From assembly GCA_009617715.1 (NCBI GenBank), contig VTFK01000013.1:1941001-2005000 (forward strand): 64,000 nucleotides of DNA, written 5' to 3'. Position numbers and translations under genes: made by a program. This document shows, piece by piece, positions 13,387 through 24,945 of the stretch. Position 1 is the first letter of the stretch; the number at the start of each line of letters is the position of its first letter. This DNA comes from Plectrocnemia conspersa (lineage: Eukaryota; Arthropoda; Insecta; Trichoptera; Polycentropodidae). The notes beneath the pieces are model-generated. The model did no database searches, was not told the DNA's origin, and saw nothing but the letters and a program-made list of their open reading frames with translations.

Positions 13387-13754
13387 TTTTTTTTTTTTAT
13401 AAAAGTTTATTTCTTAAATAGACATAGGTAAAATAGCATACAGATATATTAAATGCACAATACTGGTTCATAACCATTTACATTGTTTACAAATTGTTAA
13501 GTTATACAATAACATAAAAAGAATAATAAATTATACGAGAATATACTAAATTAAAGGAAAAATACATAAAACCTTTTACAAATTTAAAAAAAAAACTCCA
13601 AAAAAAAAAAAAAAAAAATTTTGGAAAAGAATGAAGCAGATGAGAAAAACAAATTATACAAAATACATAATATACAAAATAAAACACATACAAAGGTAAA
13701 TAAACCTAGCCCTGTAGACCTGAAACTGATGACACTGTGATGAGCTTAACTGCA

Positions 13755-16456
13755 TCAAAGCAATATGTGCTTAGGCATTTTATGTTTGTATTTAAATTTA
13801 AGTTTTGCTTTGTCGTAATCACCGATTCTTGAAATTAGTGGGTTTGCGTGGTCTCGAGATTTTTTTTTATAGTATTTTTTTTTCGGTTTGATAATAACAG
13901 TATTCTTTAATGGTAGGAATTAAATGTTTGGTGTGGAGTTTTAAGGTTAGTATAAAACGGTGTATTATAAATTATTTTTATGGCTTTATTTTGAATTACT
14001 TGAAGTTTATTAAAATTACTATTACTCGCGTTACTCCACACTGAACAAAGCGTAAGTTAAAACAGGTCTGATTAATTGTCTATAGACTAGAATTTTTTTT
14101 TTTTTATTGTAAGCGCACTTTTCTATTAAATATTGATTTTAGAGCCGCAATGGCGCCGAGCCCTTTCGACCGGAGTTCAGTTATATGTTTATTGAATTTT
14201 AGTCTGGAGTCCAGGTGTATACCCAGATATTTAACGCTCGCTCTCCATTCAATGTTATGCCCTTGTTCACTTTTAATGGGTGCAGGCAAGGGTTGTCTAC
14301 GTTTAGTGAATATTATTGCTTCTGTTTTGTCTTGATTAATTTTAATTCTCCATTTCATAAAATATTTTTTTTAAGTTTTCAAGGGATTTTTTGAAGTTTA
14401 ACTGCAATAGGTTTAAGACCATAAGAACTAGTAAGGATTGCAGTGTCGTCAGCGTACATTGAGAGTTTAGTATTTTTAACATTGGAATATCATTAGTATA
14501 TAGAATGAAGAGAAACGGGCCAAGTATATACTTCCTTGAGGAACACCAGCTGGTATTTTACGCGGTGTCGAAAATGTATTATTTAGCGAAACAACATAGC
14601 TTCGATTCTTCAGGTAAGACCGTAACATGTGAATAATGTAATAGGGAGTTTCATATTTTTAAAAGTTTATACATTAATCCATCATGCCATACTGTATCAA
14701 AAGCCTTTTCCATATCTAATAATAAAAGACCAAGAACTTTTCATATTAAAATCGGCAGATATGTGCTCTGTTAATCTATTAAGTTGATGCGTAGTCGAGT
14801 GATTTTCGCGGAAACCAAATTGCTCATTAATGAGTTTGCTATTAAGAGATTCCTTTAATCGAGATAATATAATTTTTTTTCAAATAATTTGCTAAATGAG
14901 GGAATATAAACTTATCGGGCGGTAGTTAATTGGTATGTTATCTGCTTTGCCAGGTTTTTTTATCGGATGAATTTTTGCCGTTTTCCAGATTATTGGGAAA
15001 TATCCAAAAGATAAGCATGAATTAAATATGTTATTTAAGTACTTAAAGCAAACAAAAGGAAGGTTTTAATCAATATATTCTCTAATTTATCTATACCTGG
15101 AGCCTTTCTATTTGATAATCGTTTAACAATACTAAAATTTCTGATATGCCGACTTGGTTAATGGATTTTTTTTATCTATTGGAGTTTTTTACTAATATCT
15201 TTAATTGCCCGGTCTACTTTATTTTGGGTTTTGGTCAATGTAATTTTGCGTAAGTTGATAAGATGTAGAAAATGTCTCAGCTAAAATCTCGACCTTCTCC
15301 CTGAGTCGTGTTAGCTACGTTGTTTCCAGTTTTTTTAAAGGTGGTATATTTGAGTTTTTATTTTTAAGCGATTTCGTCATTCTCCATAAGGAATTATCTC
15401 CCGGTTTCAAAGCTTTTAGTTTACGCGACCACGAAGCGTTTTTGATGTTTTGAATTTGAACGCGAATTTCATCAGTTAGTTTGTTAATTAGAGTTTTAAG
15501 TTGGGGCGATTTATTTTTGTGCCATTGCTTTCTCATATTATTTTTAATTTTAATACGTTTAATTATTTCTGGGGTGAGTTCTATGTTATTCCAAATATTT
15601 TTACGCGACGGAATTGATGATATTTTGGCCTGCTCGATCACGGATGTTAAGTAATGAATATCATCGTCAATAGTTTTAGTGTCATTTGAGGTATAATTCT
15701 GTCGTTTAATCAATACCCGAGACTCTACTATGCTTCTGAATCGCTTCCAATCAGCCTTTGCATAATTGAAAACGACCTCAGACACCATCTCGACCTCACC
15801 GTCCAACGTAAAGAATACTGGAAGGTGGTCCGAGGACAGAGCCTGGATGCAGTGCATGTTTGAAATCGGGAATTACCCTTGACCAACGTTATGTCCAGAA
15901 TTGACGGAGTCGTGGTTGGTGGTAGGATAATGCGTTGGGGATTTCGGAAAATTTACAGTAGTGTCCGTATCGTGTAAATAATCAAAGATTAATTTACCGG
16001 ATCGATTCGCACCGGGGCAATCCCAATGCATGTGTCTCGCGTTAAAGTCTCCAGTTAATATCACGGATTCTCCAAGACGAAACACATCATCAAGGTCACC
16101 TCGAAGCAACCTGTCACCGGGAGAATTATACCCCGCGACAATTATTATTAATTTATTATCGTGTTTAATTTGTATCGCGACAGTTTCAAGATTAGTCGTG
16201 TTTGTTGTAATGCGCGCGTGTTTAATTGATTTTTTTACAAATATCGCGACCCCTCCGCCTGGCCTTGAGAGACGGTCCCTCCGGAGGCAGACAAAGTTCG
16301 GTATAAAACGTTGACGTGTGGTTTGAGGTAAGATTCGGTGATTACGACAATATCAATTTTGTACTCACTGATCAGCAGTTCCAGTTCTCCAGTTTTATTT
16401 CGGAATCCGCGTGAATTCCACGTCAAAACGTTGAGCCCCACCTTAGAAGAGCACAT
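13755..16456 (-). pseudogene. Jockey ORF2 (AP endonuclease plus reverse transcriptase), frameshifted
   Basis: ORF2 nicks the target and reverse-transcribes the element RNA. A start codon at 16456-16454 precedes LNVLTWNSRGFRNK, the usual endonuclease N-terminus. A catalytic block GDFNARHMHWDC lies near 16050, and SSDHLPVFF, the C-terminal endonuclease motif, near 15840. The reverse transcriptase shows EQFGFRENHSTTHQL near 14810, DTVWHDGLMYKL near 14680, IPAGVPQGS near 14550 and the catalytic YADD at 14456-14445. The C-terminal part is open from 14358 to 14104 (KYLGIHLDSRLKFNKH), and the last codons are readable to a TGA at 13757-13755. Frames change at least at about 16290, 15870, 15315 and several points between 15300 and 14360, so the copy is dead. 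Confidence 0.85.
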
Positions 16457-17436
16457 CGAGATATTCGACCATCATCAAGGCGATCTCCATTTTGCTGGCA
16501 CACTTTCCAGCCTTGGTCCTGATTTCTTGAAGGACGAGCAACATCCTGCGTAGCTCTGAAGTTGGCATTGTGTCTGAGAGGGGCTCCTCAGGCTGCCTGG
16601 TTTAGGGACGTTGTGGCGCCTTTGTTTATTGTGCTGGTGCGGCGCCAACCAAGGCGTTCCATGAAGTGGCTGATGAGATCACTGCTGGGGTGGTTGAGTT
16701 TTTTACCAACGCTGGTTTCGTTGGTTTCAGTGCAGGAAATTGCGCTTGCTCGAGGTTGAATATGTTGTTCGGCTGCGACGAGTGAACAAAGTCGGTCTCT
16801 GTTGTCTCTTCTGAGTTTTCTGTGGTATTCTAACCTACGAGGGCAGTCCTTAAAATTGGCCGGATGGTCTCCTCCACAACCAGTGCAGATGGTGGGTGCT
16901 TCTCGGTCCTTCTTAGAGCACTCGTTCGTGGCGTGGTTTCCGGGGGCATTTGACGCACCTGGGAGCTCGTTGACAATTTCTTGCAGCGTGGCCGAATTGT
17001 TGACACCTGAAACATTGCGTTAAATGCAACTTATTACGCTTGTACTTTTCAAGCGTGGCCTTGGTGAAGCAAACGTACCGGATACTTCTTATAGTGCTCG
17101 TTGTTGTATTAGCCGGAAACTGGACAAGGTAGAGCCTGGAGTCTCCTTGTTTCTCGGTCTTGGTCTTCATTGCCGTCACCTTGACGACGCTAAGTCCTTG
17201 ACGTTCGAGATCTGCGGCAATGTCTTCGGTGGGGACCTCAAAACCCTCTCAGCACGGATTTCACTGTTTTATCGTCGTCGGCGGTGAATGTGAAAGGCGC
17301 GTTGCCCTTCAGTCCATCCATTAACAACGCGCGTGCTTCAAACGACGCAAAGTACTGACACATTGCCACTTCCCGTGTATCGCAACGAGAAGTTCGATGT
17401 TTTGTGATCGACCTAATTAAGTCGATCGTCTGGAGG
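16450..17436 (-). pseudogene. Jockey ORF1 (gag-like, zinc-knuckle protein), truncated and frameshifted
   Basis: In Jockey elements ORF1 encodes a nucleic-acid-binding protein that packages the element RNA. The longest open piece (17179-16913) ends with a CCHC knuckle, CFRCQQFGHAARNC, followed by RCVKC. A second knuckle-like block (CTGCGGDHPANFKDC) is readable near 16840-16890 after a frame change. Upstream of the first piece, an FTFTADDDKTVKSVLRG block near 17270 matches the conserved region before the knuckles, and EDIAADLERQG follows in another frame. The N-terminal part is missing because the element is truncated at 17436. Limits are approximate because several frameshifts separate the pieces. 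Confidence 0.75.
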
Positions 17437-17447
17437 TCATATGCTAT
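17437..17447. repeat. Right target-site duplication of the Jockey LINE
   Basis: Exact copy of TCATATGCTAT at 13376-13386. It marks the 5' end of the inserted LINE. Confidence 0.7.
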
Positions 17448-18590
17448 GAAATAGGCGTTTTACGCCTTCAACGTTCCAAGAGAATATATGTTCGTGCACT
17501 TTTTTTACGATCGACGAGTATCCGTGCTTTTTTTTTTATCGGCGAGTATCCGAATCCTCTCAAAATCTGAGTTAGCTCTTGACAACTCTTAGGTGACGGC
17601 TGGACTAAACTAAATTTGACTGCTTGGTTGTAACGAAAAGTTCTGATTTTTACACCATATGATAAAGGAAGAATAAAATACAGCCTACCTCCTTCCCGCA
17701 TTGTCTAGGAGACGAATTATGGTCAATCGGGAGACAATGTACATATTATGGCCACTTACATTAAAAAATATAAACCCTTATATAGTGGACTTTAATCAAT
17801 AATATTGCGCAATAACACCCTTTGCTTATAATTTAGACTGTATTAGATTCCGAATTTTAAAGGGCACTCGCTAACTTGGATCCTCTATTTTTTAAAATAG
17901 TCAAATCCCAAACATATTTTTTTTTTAATTACTTTTGTAGGGATTCACACACAACACAAATCAAGACATAGAAGTCCCGCAATGGTCCCACAAACCTAGC
18001 CGCATGATTACTACCCCTTCCAACGTGCGGAACGTTATTAAATACCACAAAGCCGAATCTTGCCATCTCTTTCTAAATTATGAATAACGATGAAATGGAT
18101 AACTCTCGAACTGACTGTGCTAACGCAAATAGAGTATAGGCATTTTCCAGCGCTCAACTAAAATTACTAACGCCTTAAGTAGTCTCGTTGAAGTTCTTTG
18201 TCGATAATAAAATCATGTTTAATAGCTCAAACAAAATTTAAGAGTTGAATAATTTCGGTTTAATCAGCACTTTCATTAAGGCACACTTTTAAGCTAATTT
18301 CAAGTCGATAAATTGTTTCACCATTTCTATCGCATATTACAGTCACTAAAAGTTTTTTTGCTTTCTCTAGCTCCAAAGCTATACTAAACAAGGCTTGATC
18401 TTTCCATAACAGTAATTTTCCTGAAAAATATAGTTTGCTGCATCAGTTTCTTCTTATATTCTGTAATAATTGTATCTCCGTTATAAATATAAAATTTGTC
18501 GATTCACGTTGTAGTCTTTAGGGACTGCTATAATTTGCATGCAAACAAGGCACTGAATTTTATTTTTATTATTTGTAATCAAATAGTCTG
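17448..18590. other. Flank of the Jockey insertion, non-coding
   Basis: 17448-17740 is GC-richer and contains a short imperfect tandem repeat around CGAGTATCCG (17515-17550) and a 77-codon minus-strand frame (17701-17468) that I do not recognise. It could alternatively be more Jockey ORF1 or 5' UTR if the direct repeat at the LINE edge is coincidental. The rest is AT-rich with no feature. Confidence 0.4.
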
Positions 18591-21275
18591 ATTCCCATCG
18601 GTATCGGGACACTCATTTTTCTTTTTCAATTTTTATTTTCTTGACAAACACGGTAGCAAAAAAAAGAAGCTGTGTTGGCGCTCTGATCCCGGGAAATAAA
18701 GACACGCAGTAAAACAACGACGTCCTTACGTCTTGGTGGTTGTGTATCTTATGCAGCGCGCATAGAGAATATTTTTAGGGGTGGTTAAGCTATTTTATAT
18801 TTTAAAACAAATAGGCTTTGAACGCTGCAATTAACACTTAAAATACAAAGATAAGAACATAAAGAATATTTTATTTTTCTTTGAATATTTATTTTCTTTA
18901 TTGCAAAGTTCAAACATTTCGTGAACAAAATACAAAATCTACTAAAGACCGCGGATCATGTGTTGGACAGCCCTGTTCTTTATTTATTGGGATGCGTTGA
19001 CAATATTAAGAGCGAACTTAACAAATGCGTATTCGAATATAATCAACTACAAAGCTTTTTTAAATGTTTATATGTTGTTGAAACATGACAAGCGATAGCC
19101 TAATGCTTTACAACAATGTAAACACAATCAAAAACCACGAGTAATTAGTGATACATGAAAGTTATATTTTAACTATATTCTTCTTCACAGATTAAGGAAT
19201 ATAATTTTTTTATTAAATGATTACACTTGTTGATTTGTCTTTTATAATTTTAAAGTCTTGCATTAACATCGTCAATATGTTCAACTATTAATTAAAGCCC
19301 TGATCGGTTACGATCGCCGTAATAAATATAACAATATACTTGTTAAATAAGATGGGCGTACCAGTTAAATTTTATGGGCATCCGTCCTTAATATTCTCTT
19401 GTCAAAGTGATCTTAGGGTGATAAAATCTTAATGGCTTATGAGACTAAAACGGCCCAGCTTCATAGCTTTTAAAATGATTTTAGATTATATACCTCTTAG
19501 GGGAGATGTAAGAGTGCCATGGATATTATTAAAATTTCCCGATTAAGACATTCAGAAAATTATGTAATAAGTAGGATGGAATTTGGAGCCTTTAATTAAG
19601 CTACATCCAAAAAATCATTAAATTTATATCACGCATATTTTAAATGTTTTTAATTAACCGGTAAATTCTATTTCGGTATATTGATATACCAGACGGGGAT
19701 TTTCGTATGTAATCCACACAAGGAACAACACAGCTTAACAAATTTTAGTTTGACTCGTAGCTGCTCCAGCACTGGCTCTCCCCATGTAATCCTAGTCCAA
19801 ACTAACTTGTGCCCCTTCGACGTACCTACTCCTATATGTATAATGAACACACAAAAATATAAATAATCCTCGCTTTTGCTTCTTATTACGTTCGAGGTAA
19901 TCCGGCAAACGAAATATTGTAATAACACGTTTCAATTTGTGAGCAAGCTCGACCATTGTGTTTGCATACTCTGTCCCAAAAAAACTATACTATATTCTAT
20001 TAAAAAAAATGCAATAAATATTAATCAATTTTAAGTTAGTGTCTAATTTGTATTCCTATTATATTAGTCAACATTTTTTTTAATATATTTATCAACAACA
20101 GCGCTGTTCAACTTCTCTCAGTTCGCAAGTCATTTTTTTATTTTATAAACATTTCGATGGGCAAAAAATCTTTCGCTGTTAGGAACTAAATATATCAACT
20201 CATATATTTTTATACATTTACGGATGCTGGTACCAGCTAAAAAATAGTCACAAGATATTTTTGTTTAAATATCACATACTTGGGTTGACCTTTTTTAGCT
20301 CTTACAAGCGTCTACAAAGGAACATTTTTTTTTAATTTTATTATAAAAACATGATTTGCTTTGCGGGAGCAGTGCTACCAGTTGGACAGTGCTCATCTCA
20401 TTACGTTTACAATATTTTTTATATAAAATATACTAGCACGCTTTTCCTTAACTCTACACCTAGAATGGATCAAGAAATCCGTCTGCTCTCGAAGAATTTC
20501 GGTCTTTAAGTGTTTGATGATTACGAATATTTATTTATTTAACCAATTGAAGCAAAATATTAATTAAATACCTGTAAAATGTGATTTAATTTAAAAAAAT
20601 GTTATTTGAATTAGTTATTAATTACTTTTATGATCTTTGAACATTTTTAATTTATAAAATATGTATGTGCGAATTATTGATCAGTGAGGATGTCAAAAAG
20701 AAAATGCCTAAATTTGTTATTTTACATACTATTTGATCAATAAAATTATTTCAATTGAAATTAGCTGCGTTTGAATTGATATAGCTAAATTGATGAAATA
20801 TTGCAAATACATAATTTTATTGAATTTATTTTATATAAAATAGTTTATGTTTGGTACAAATTTTCTATACATAAAGATCGGATTTGTATCTGCGGTTGTT
20901 TTGTGCAGATTTGCATACAAATTAAATACTAAGAAATAAATTAACTATAAAAAATTTATTAAACTGATTAAAATAAAATCTTTGTGTCTTGAAACAACAA
21001 ATACGAAAACGTAGCACGAACTTTGCAATGCACATCTGTTTTTTAGATAAGCATTAAACTAAAACATAGGATGAGCCTTTCCATCGACGAGTGAATTCTG
21101 CAAATTTCGGTCATAGTAGATACCATCGAAAAATATTCTATTCGCAAATGTTTTTCGAGGTCATAAAATCATTTTTATTGTTATTGTTTTGCATTTCAAA
21201 ACAAAATAAAAACGTATAAAGGACTATTGCTTTCGAATATATTGAGAGATAAAACGACAAATACTAATGGTTTCA
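18591..21275. other. Mixed non-coding stretch with small GC-richer islands
   Basis: GC-richer patches lie at about 18590-18790, 19380-19560 and 19650-19960. A perfect 12-bp palindrome GCTGGTACCAGC lies near 20226. Overlapping 86- and 61-codon frames on opposite strands at 19668-19928 are unrecognised. No gene is seen. Confidence 0.4.
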
Positions 21276-21290
21276 TTTTTTTTTTTTTTT
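21276..21290 (-). repeat. Poly-A tail of a minus-strand retroposon
   Basis: A T15 run on the plus strand, which on the minus strand is preceded by CTCGAATAAAAT. That is a polyadenylation signal plus poly-A arrangement. The body upstream on the minus strand (higher coordinates) is not identified, and part of it overlaps the plus-strand hairpin at 21440. Confidence 0.4.
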
Positions 21291-21439
21291 ATTTTATTCG
21301 AGATAGTATAAACGAATATTTTACAAAAACTCAATTATAAAATTATAATTATTCTATCAAAAAAGCTTAGGAAAGTTCCTGAGATATAGTCCGCACTAGC
21401 CAATGTTCGTAATATAATGTTTTGTTAATGTTTTTGAAC

Positions 21440-21478
21440 ACCATGATGCATTTTGGTAGCCTGTTAGATCGCAATGGT
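21440..21478 (+). repeat. Retroposon 3'-terminal hairpin, copy 1
   Basis: ACCAT (21440-21444) pairs with ATGGT (21474-21478), and GAT (21445-21447) with ATC (21468-21470), leaving a three-base bulge. The loop holds GCATTTTGGTAGCCTGTTAG. ATTTGAT and an A/T-rich tail follow. It shares loop and tail with 26784, 33268, 43904 and 56314. Confidence 0.55.
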
Positions 21479-21739
21479 CCAAATTTGATTTATTTAATAT
21501 ATTATATATCTGAGTACATAAACAGATTTATTTTAATATTTACTTTTTATTTACAATATTTATATTTTTAATAAAAGTTTTAAAAAACTAAAATATAAAA
21601 TAAATATTTCGACAATCAAACTATTTTACATCTAACTACAATTATAATATAAACATCACGTGATGCCAAACAAACGTTTATTAAATGCACAGGAATATTA
21701 AATTTATAATAAAAAAGCAGGTAAATTGTTTAAGAGTGT

Positions 21740-22070
21740 GGGTTATTACTATTTGGATCGGGTTAAATGTGAAACGAAAGCGTGATCGCTTATAAAAGTA
21801 GCATTCTACAATATTTCGAAACGCTCTCGTACATGTAATGGTTCGTTTTAAATTAAAACCATGCACAAAACCGACGTTTATGTGCAATTGCATGATTTTT
21901 AACGTCACTCACATGGCACAACTTGCATGTTGTGAATATGGAAAAAATATACAGAAAAAAACTAACACGAAACACTTAATCCTGCGACGCAAATGAAAGG
22001 ACATAACGTTTGAAATTTCCGCAAACGCCATTTTTAATTTGCCCACGTTTAATTTATATGCATGGTTAAA
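21740..22070. other. GC-richer non-coding island
   Basis: Balanced-composition block with two short minus-strand frames of 75 and 61 codons. Neither resembles a known protein. Confidence 0.3.
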
Positions 22071-22815
22071 GCTCTTTTTATTCAAAAGCAACATTGTATG
22101 TTTTAAAATTTATTTAAAATTACCTTTACTCTCTTTAATTTATTCGGAATACAAGATAAAACTTTTCACATTCATATATTACTTTAAAAGTAGATAAGAA
22201 ATGATGAAAGGTCTAAAGGGTCAAACACGTTTCTTTAATGCTTTTTTAGTACTTATCGTAGTATCTAAAAAAACGTATTGTAATAAATAGATGTCTGATT
22301 TACATAGTTGAGACTTGCATTCTCATTATATTTATTAAGTTATTTTAAAGATAAGCTAATTTTGCATATATGTTAGTAATATATAAAAACTACTACACAG
22401 CTTATTTTTAAATATTGAATTTTATAATTAACTATGTATGTATTAATTTTATGAAAATGTTATTATATACTAAATTAGTATGATATACATATGTACATAT
22501 ATATTATAAAATTAAATATTTATTTTTATCTACAGTGTAATTTATACTATCAATGGATCGATTAACACTTTATTTTTATACACTGAGTTTGTTTTTTCAA
22601 TATCAGTTTATTAATTTACTAAAAAAATAGCGATACCTAATATATTTTAAAGATGCTCGTCTATAAGAATAGTTTGAATTTCACTTTTTGTGTGCTTCAT
22701 ACGGGATGCTTCATATTGCATCATATTATGATATTTTTTTAACTTTGTTTCAAGATCATTGGACTCTGGTGTACAAGTGGACGTCATATACACATATTTT
22801 GAAAAGGCATTCGAT

Positions 22816-24030
22816 ATGCTACCGTGTATAGAAAAAATAATAGAAGAAGTAGTAATCAAACAATTAAAGGAATTTATTACTTCTCAAAACATAATATGTG
22901 AACAACAATCGGGATTCAGAGAAAAGCATTCCACTGAAACTGCATTACAAGTAGTGATAAATGATTGGCTATTGGCTAAGGATACAAACAAAATCATTGG
23001 AGCAGTTTTCTTGGATTTCAAGAGAGCCTTCGAAACAATAGACAGAAAAATAATGTTAAAGAAATTGAGAGTATAGGTATAAGTGATATAGTTTTAAGAT
23101 GGTTTAATAATTACTTATATAAAAGAAAACAAAAAGGTAAAATAAATAATGTATATTCTGAAGAGAAATCAGTGTCTTATGGAGTACCACAAGGGTCTAA
23201 ATTGGGACCATTGTTATTTGTTTTGTATATTAATGATATAGTTAATAACGTGAAAAAATGTAAAATTCATCTATTTGCGGATGACACATTAATGTATTGC
23301 ATAGGTGATAACATTAAAGAAATTGTAAATAATTTAAATAATGAATTAAGTATATTAGAAATATGGTTAAAGAATAATGTACTTAAATTAAATGAGAATA
23401 AAACTAAATGTATGTTTATTAATTTATAAAATGTGTTGTATAATAGTACCAAAATAGTAATAAATAACTCTAGTATAGAAATAGTGGATAATATAAAATA
23501 TTTAGGAGTAATTGTTGATACAAAATTAAATTTTAAAGAACATTGTAATTACATATTAAAAAAAAAATAGTAGAAAAATAGGTTTATTATCTAGATTAAG
23601 AAATATATTAAGTATAAATACAAAAAAAAAATAAAAAAAAATAACAACACTATTAAATATGTTAAATAAATTAGATAAACAAATGTTGCAAAAAATTACA
23701 AAATAGGGCAATGAGAGTAATCTTAAATAAAAATAGATTAACTAATTGTAAAAAAGTATGATTGATAGATTAGAATGGTTGAATGTTCAAGAAATATTGA
23801 GTATGAATGTTTTAGTATTTATATATAAGTTAGAAAATAATATGTTACCAGAATATTTTAATAAGTATTTAATAAGAAATAAAGATGTACATAAATATAA
23901 TACTAGAAATAGAGAAAATTTAAAGATAATTAAGTATAAGAAAACGAGTACGGCTAGGGGAATTATGTACGGAGGTTTTGATTTATATAATAGTCTTCCA
24001 AGAGAAAACCGAAAGAGCAAAAAAATATAA
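22816..24030 (+). pseudogene. CR1-like reverse transcriptase, truncated and frameshifted
   Basis: The first open piece (22816-23076) has QQSGFREKHSTETAL and motif A FLDFKRAFE. A one-base deletion near 23066 shifts the frame. The second piece (23172-23429) has GVPQGSKLGPLLFVLYINDI and the catalytic FADD at 23274-23285. The third (23758-24030) is the C-terminal RLEWLNVQEI .. YNTRNRENL region typical of CR1/L2-type elements, ending in LYNSLPRE. The endonuclease domain is missing. The apparent 105-codon frame starting at 22759 is a chimera: its first 19 residues belong to the older LINE. Confidence 0.8.
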
Positions 24031-24238
24031 CGGGTTTTATAAATGGAATAAAAAAACACCTTCGTACATATAGAAATAAATTATAATATTAATATTTTAT
24101 TATTGTATATTTTTATTTTTTATTTCTGTTATGTATTTTTTATATATTTTTATATATGTTTACTAAATTTGTTAGATGTAAAGATTAGCTATTAAGCTAA
24201 ATAAATTAATAAAATAATAAAATAAATAAATAAATAAA
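22816..24238 (+). mobile_element. CR1-like LINE, 5'-truncated copy inserted in the older LINE
   Basis: From ATGCTACCG at 22816 onward the sequence matches, almost base for base, the reverse complement of 46228-44795. The left edge is a 5' truncation inside the reverse transcriptase. The right edge is a tail of AATAAAT-type repeats (24201-24238) preceded by a small hairpin, TTAGCTATTAAGCTAA at 24185-24200, also kept in the other copy. A 3' hairpin plus short tandem repeats instead of a plain poly-A tail is a CR1/L2-like trait. Relative to the other copy it has single-base frameshifts and lacks about 40 bp near 23630. I see no clear target-site duplication. Confidence 0.85.
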
Positions 24239-24662
24239 GTTATACATGCTTTACTTGTAAAAAAAATTCTAATTTCGGATTTTTTTAAGGTTAAATAAAC
24301 GTATTTTTAAATTACTTTACCGATACATATCATTTCGTCAAGTATAAAAACTACTTTTTCAGAACAATATAAGACCTCTACTGGAGTACCTTAAGAATCC
24401 AAACTGAGTCCATTGCTGTTTTTATTGTTCATTTCTGACATAGAAATAGCAATGCATAATTCAATTTTTTTATTATAGGCAGATGACTAGAAAATTTTCA
24501 AGAAAATTAAGTCCATTTCGGATTCATTTTACCTACAGGAGGATCTCAATTCTTTATGGAAGTGCACTTTAACATAACCTTTCAGTGTAAAAAAATGTCA
24601 CAAAATTTAATTTTTAAGGTCGTCGATGCCGACGGAATATTCTTACCATCTTGGCGGATATA

Positions 24663-24670
24663 TTCTAGAC
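24663..24670. repeat. Left 8-bp target-site duplication of the hAT-type MITE
   Basis: TTCTAGAC, repeated exactly at 24938-24945 on the other side of the element. Confidence 0.9.
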
Positions 24671-24937
24671 CATAGTTTCTTAACCTTTTTACATCCACGG
24701 ACCACGAAAAAATCAAAAAATGTTTTGTGGACCATCAACATTAAAATAAAATTATAAACACTTATATAATTGATTTTTTTATTCAAAACAATTAATTTTG
24801 CAACACAGCATGCTGATATAACCATATTTAAGTATATTAAACCAGTCAGTAACAAGAAATATAATTTAAAAATATATAAAATACAGCATAAAATTCGATC
24901 ATAAAAATCTTCGCGGACCACCAGTTAAGAAACTATG
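24671..24937. mobile_element. hAT-superfamily MITE (267 bp, non-autonomous)
   Basis: Perfect 14-bp terminal inverted repeats CATAGTTTCTTAAC (24671-24684) and GTTAAGAAACTATG (24924-24937), with a perfect 8-bp target-site duplication TTCTAGAC. An 8-bp duplication and termini of the form CANNGNTTCTTAACCTTTTT followed by a GGACCAC-rich subterminal part are hallmarks of hAT elements. The inside is AT-rich and has no transposase, so the 92-codon minus-strand frame across it is spurious. It interrupts the reverse transcriptase remnant of the older LINE. Confidence 0.92.
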
Positions 24938-24945
24938 TTCTAGAC
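24938..24945. repeat. Right 8-bp target-site duplication of the hAT-type MITE
   Basis: TTCTAGAC, identical to 24663-24670. Confidence 0.9.

Larger units (their letters stand above)
13387..17436 (-). mobile_element. Jockey-clade non-LTR retrotransposon, 5'-truncated
   Basis: About 4.05 kb. On the minus strand the order is a partial ORF1 (gag with CCHC zinc knuckles), ORF2 (AP endonuclease, then reverse transcriptase), a 3' UTR with an AATAAA signal, and a poly-A tail (T-run at 13386-13398). Assignment to the Jockey clade rests on the YADDTAIL and YTNDIP reverse transcriptase motifs, the two-ORF plan and the plain poly-A tail. The right end lies inside ORF1, so the copy is 5'-truncated, as is usual for target-primed insertion. 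An 11-bp direct repeat flanks it. Both ORFs carry frameshifts and stops. A diverged fragment of the same family lies at 43014-43660. Confidence 0.9.

Noticed and set aside
16030..17287. Several plus-strand frames of 65-94 codons
   Set aside because: Antisense to the minus-strand Jockey ORF1/ORF2, which have clear domain motifs.
20226..20400. hAT-like element bounded by GCTGGTACCAGC and CAGTGCTACCAG words
   Set aside because: The two words are not proper terminal inverted repeats of each other and no 8-bp duplication flanks them.
23787..24059. 90-codon minus-strand frame, matched by another at 44945-45217 on the plus strand
   Set aside because: Both are antisense shadows of the CR1-like reverse transcriptase C-terminus. 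Their mutual similarity comes from the repeated LINE.
24643..24921. 92-codon minus-strand frame
   Set aside because: It lies almost wholly inside the hAT-type MITE and shares no transposase motif.
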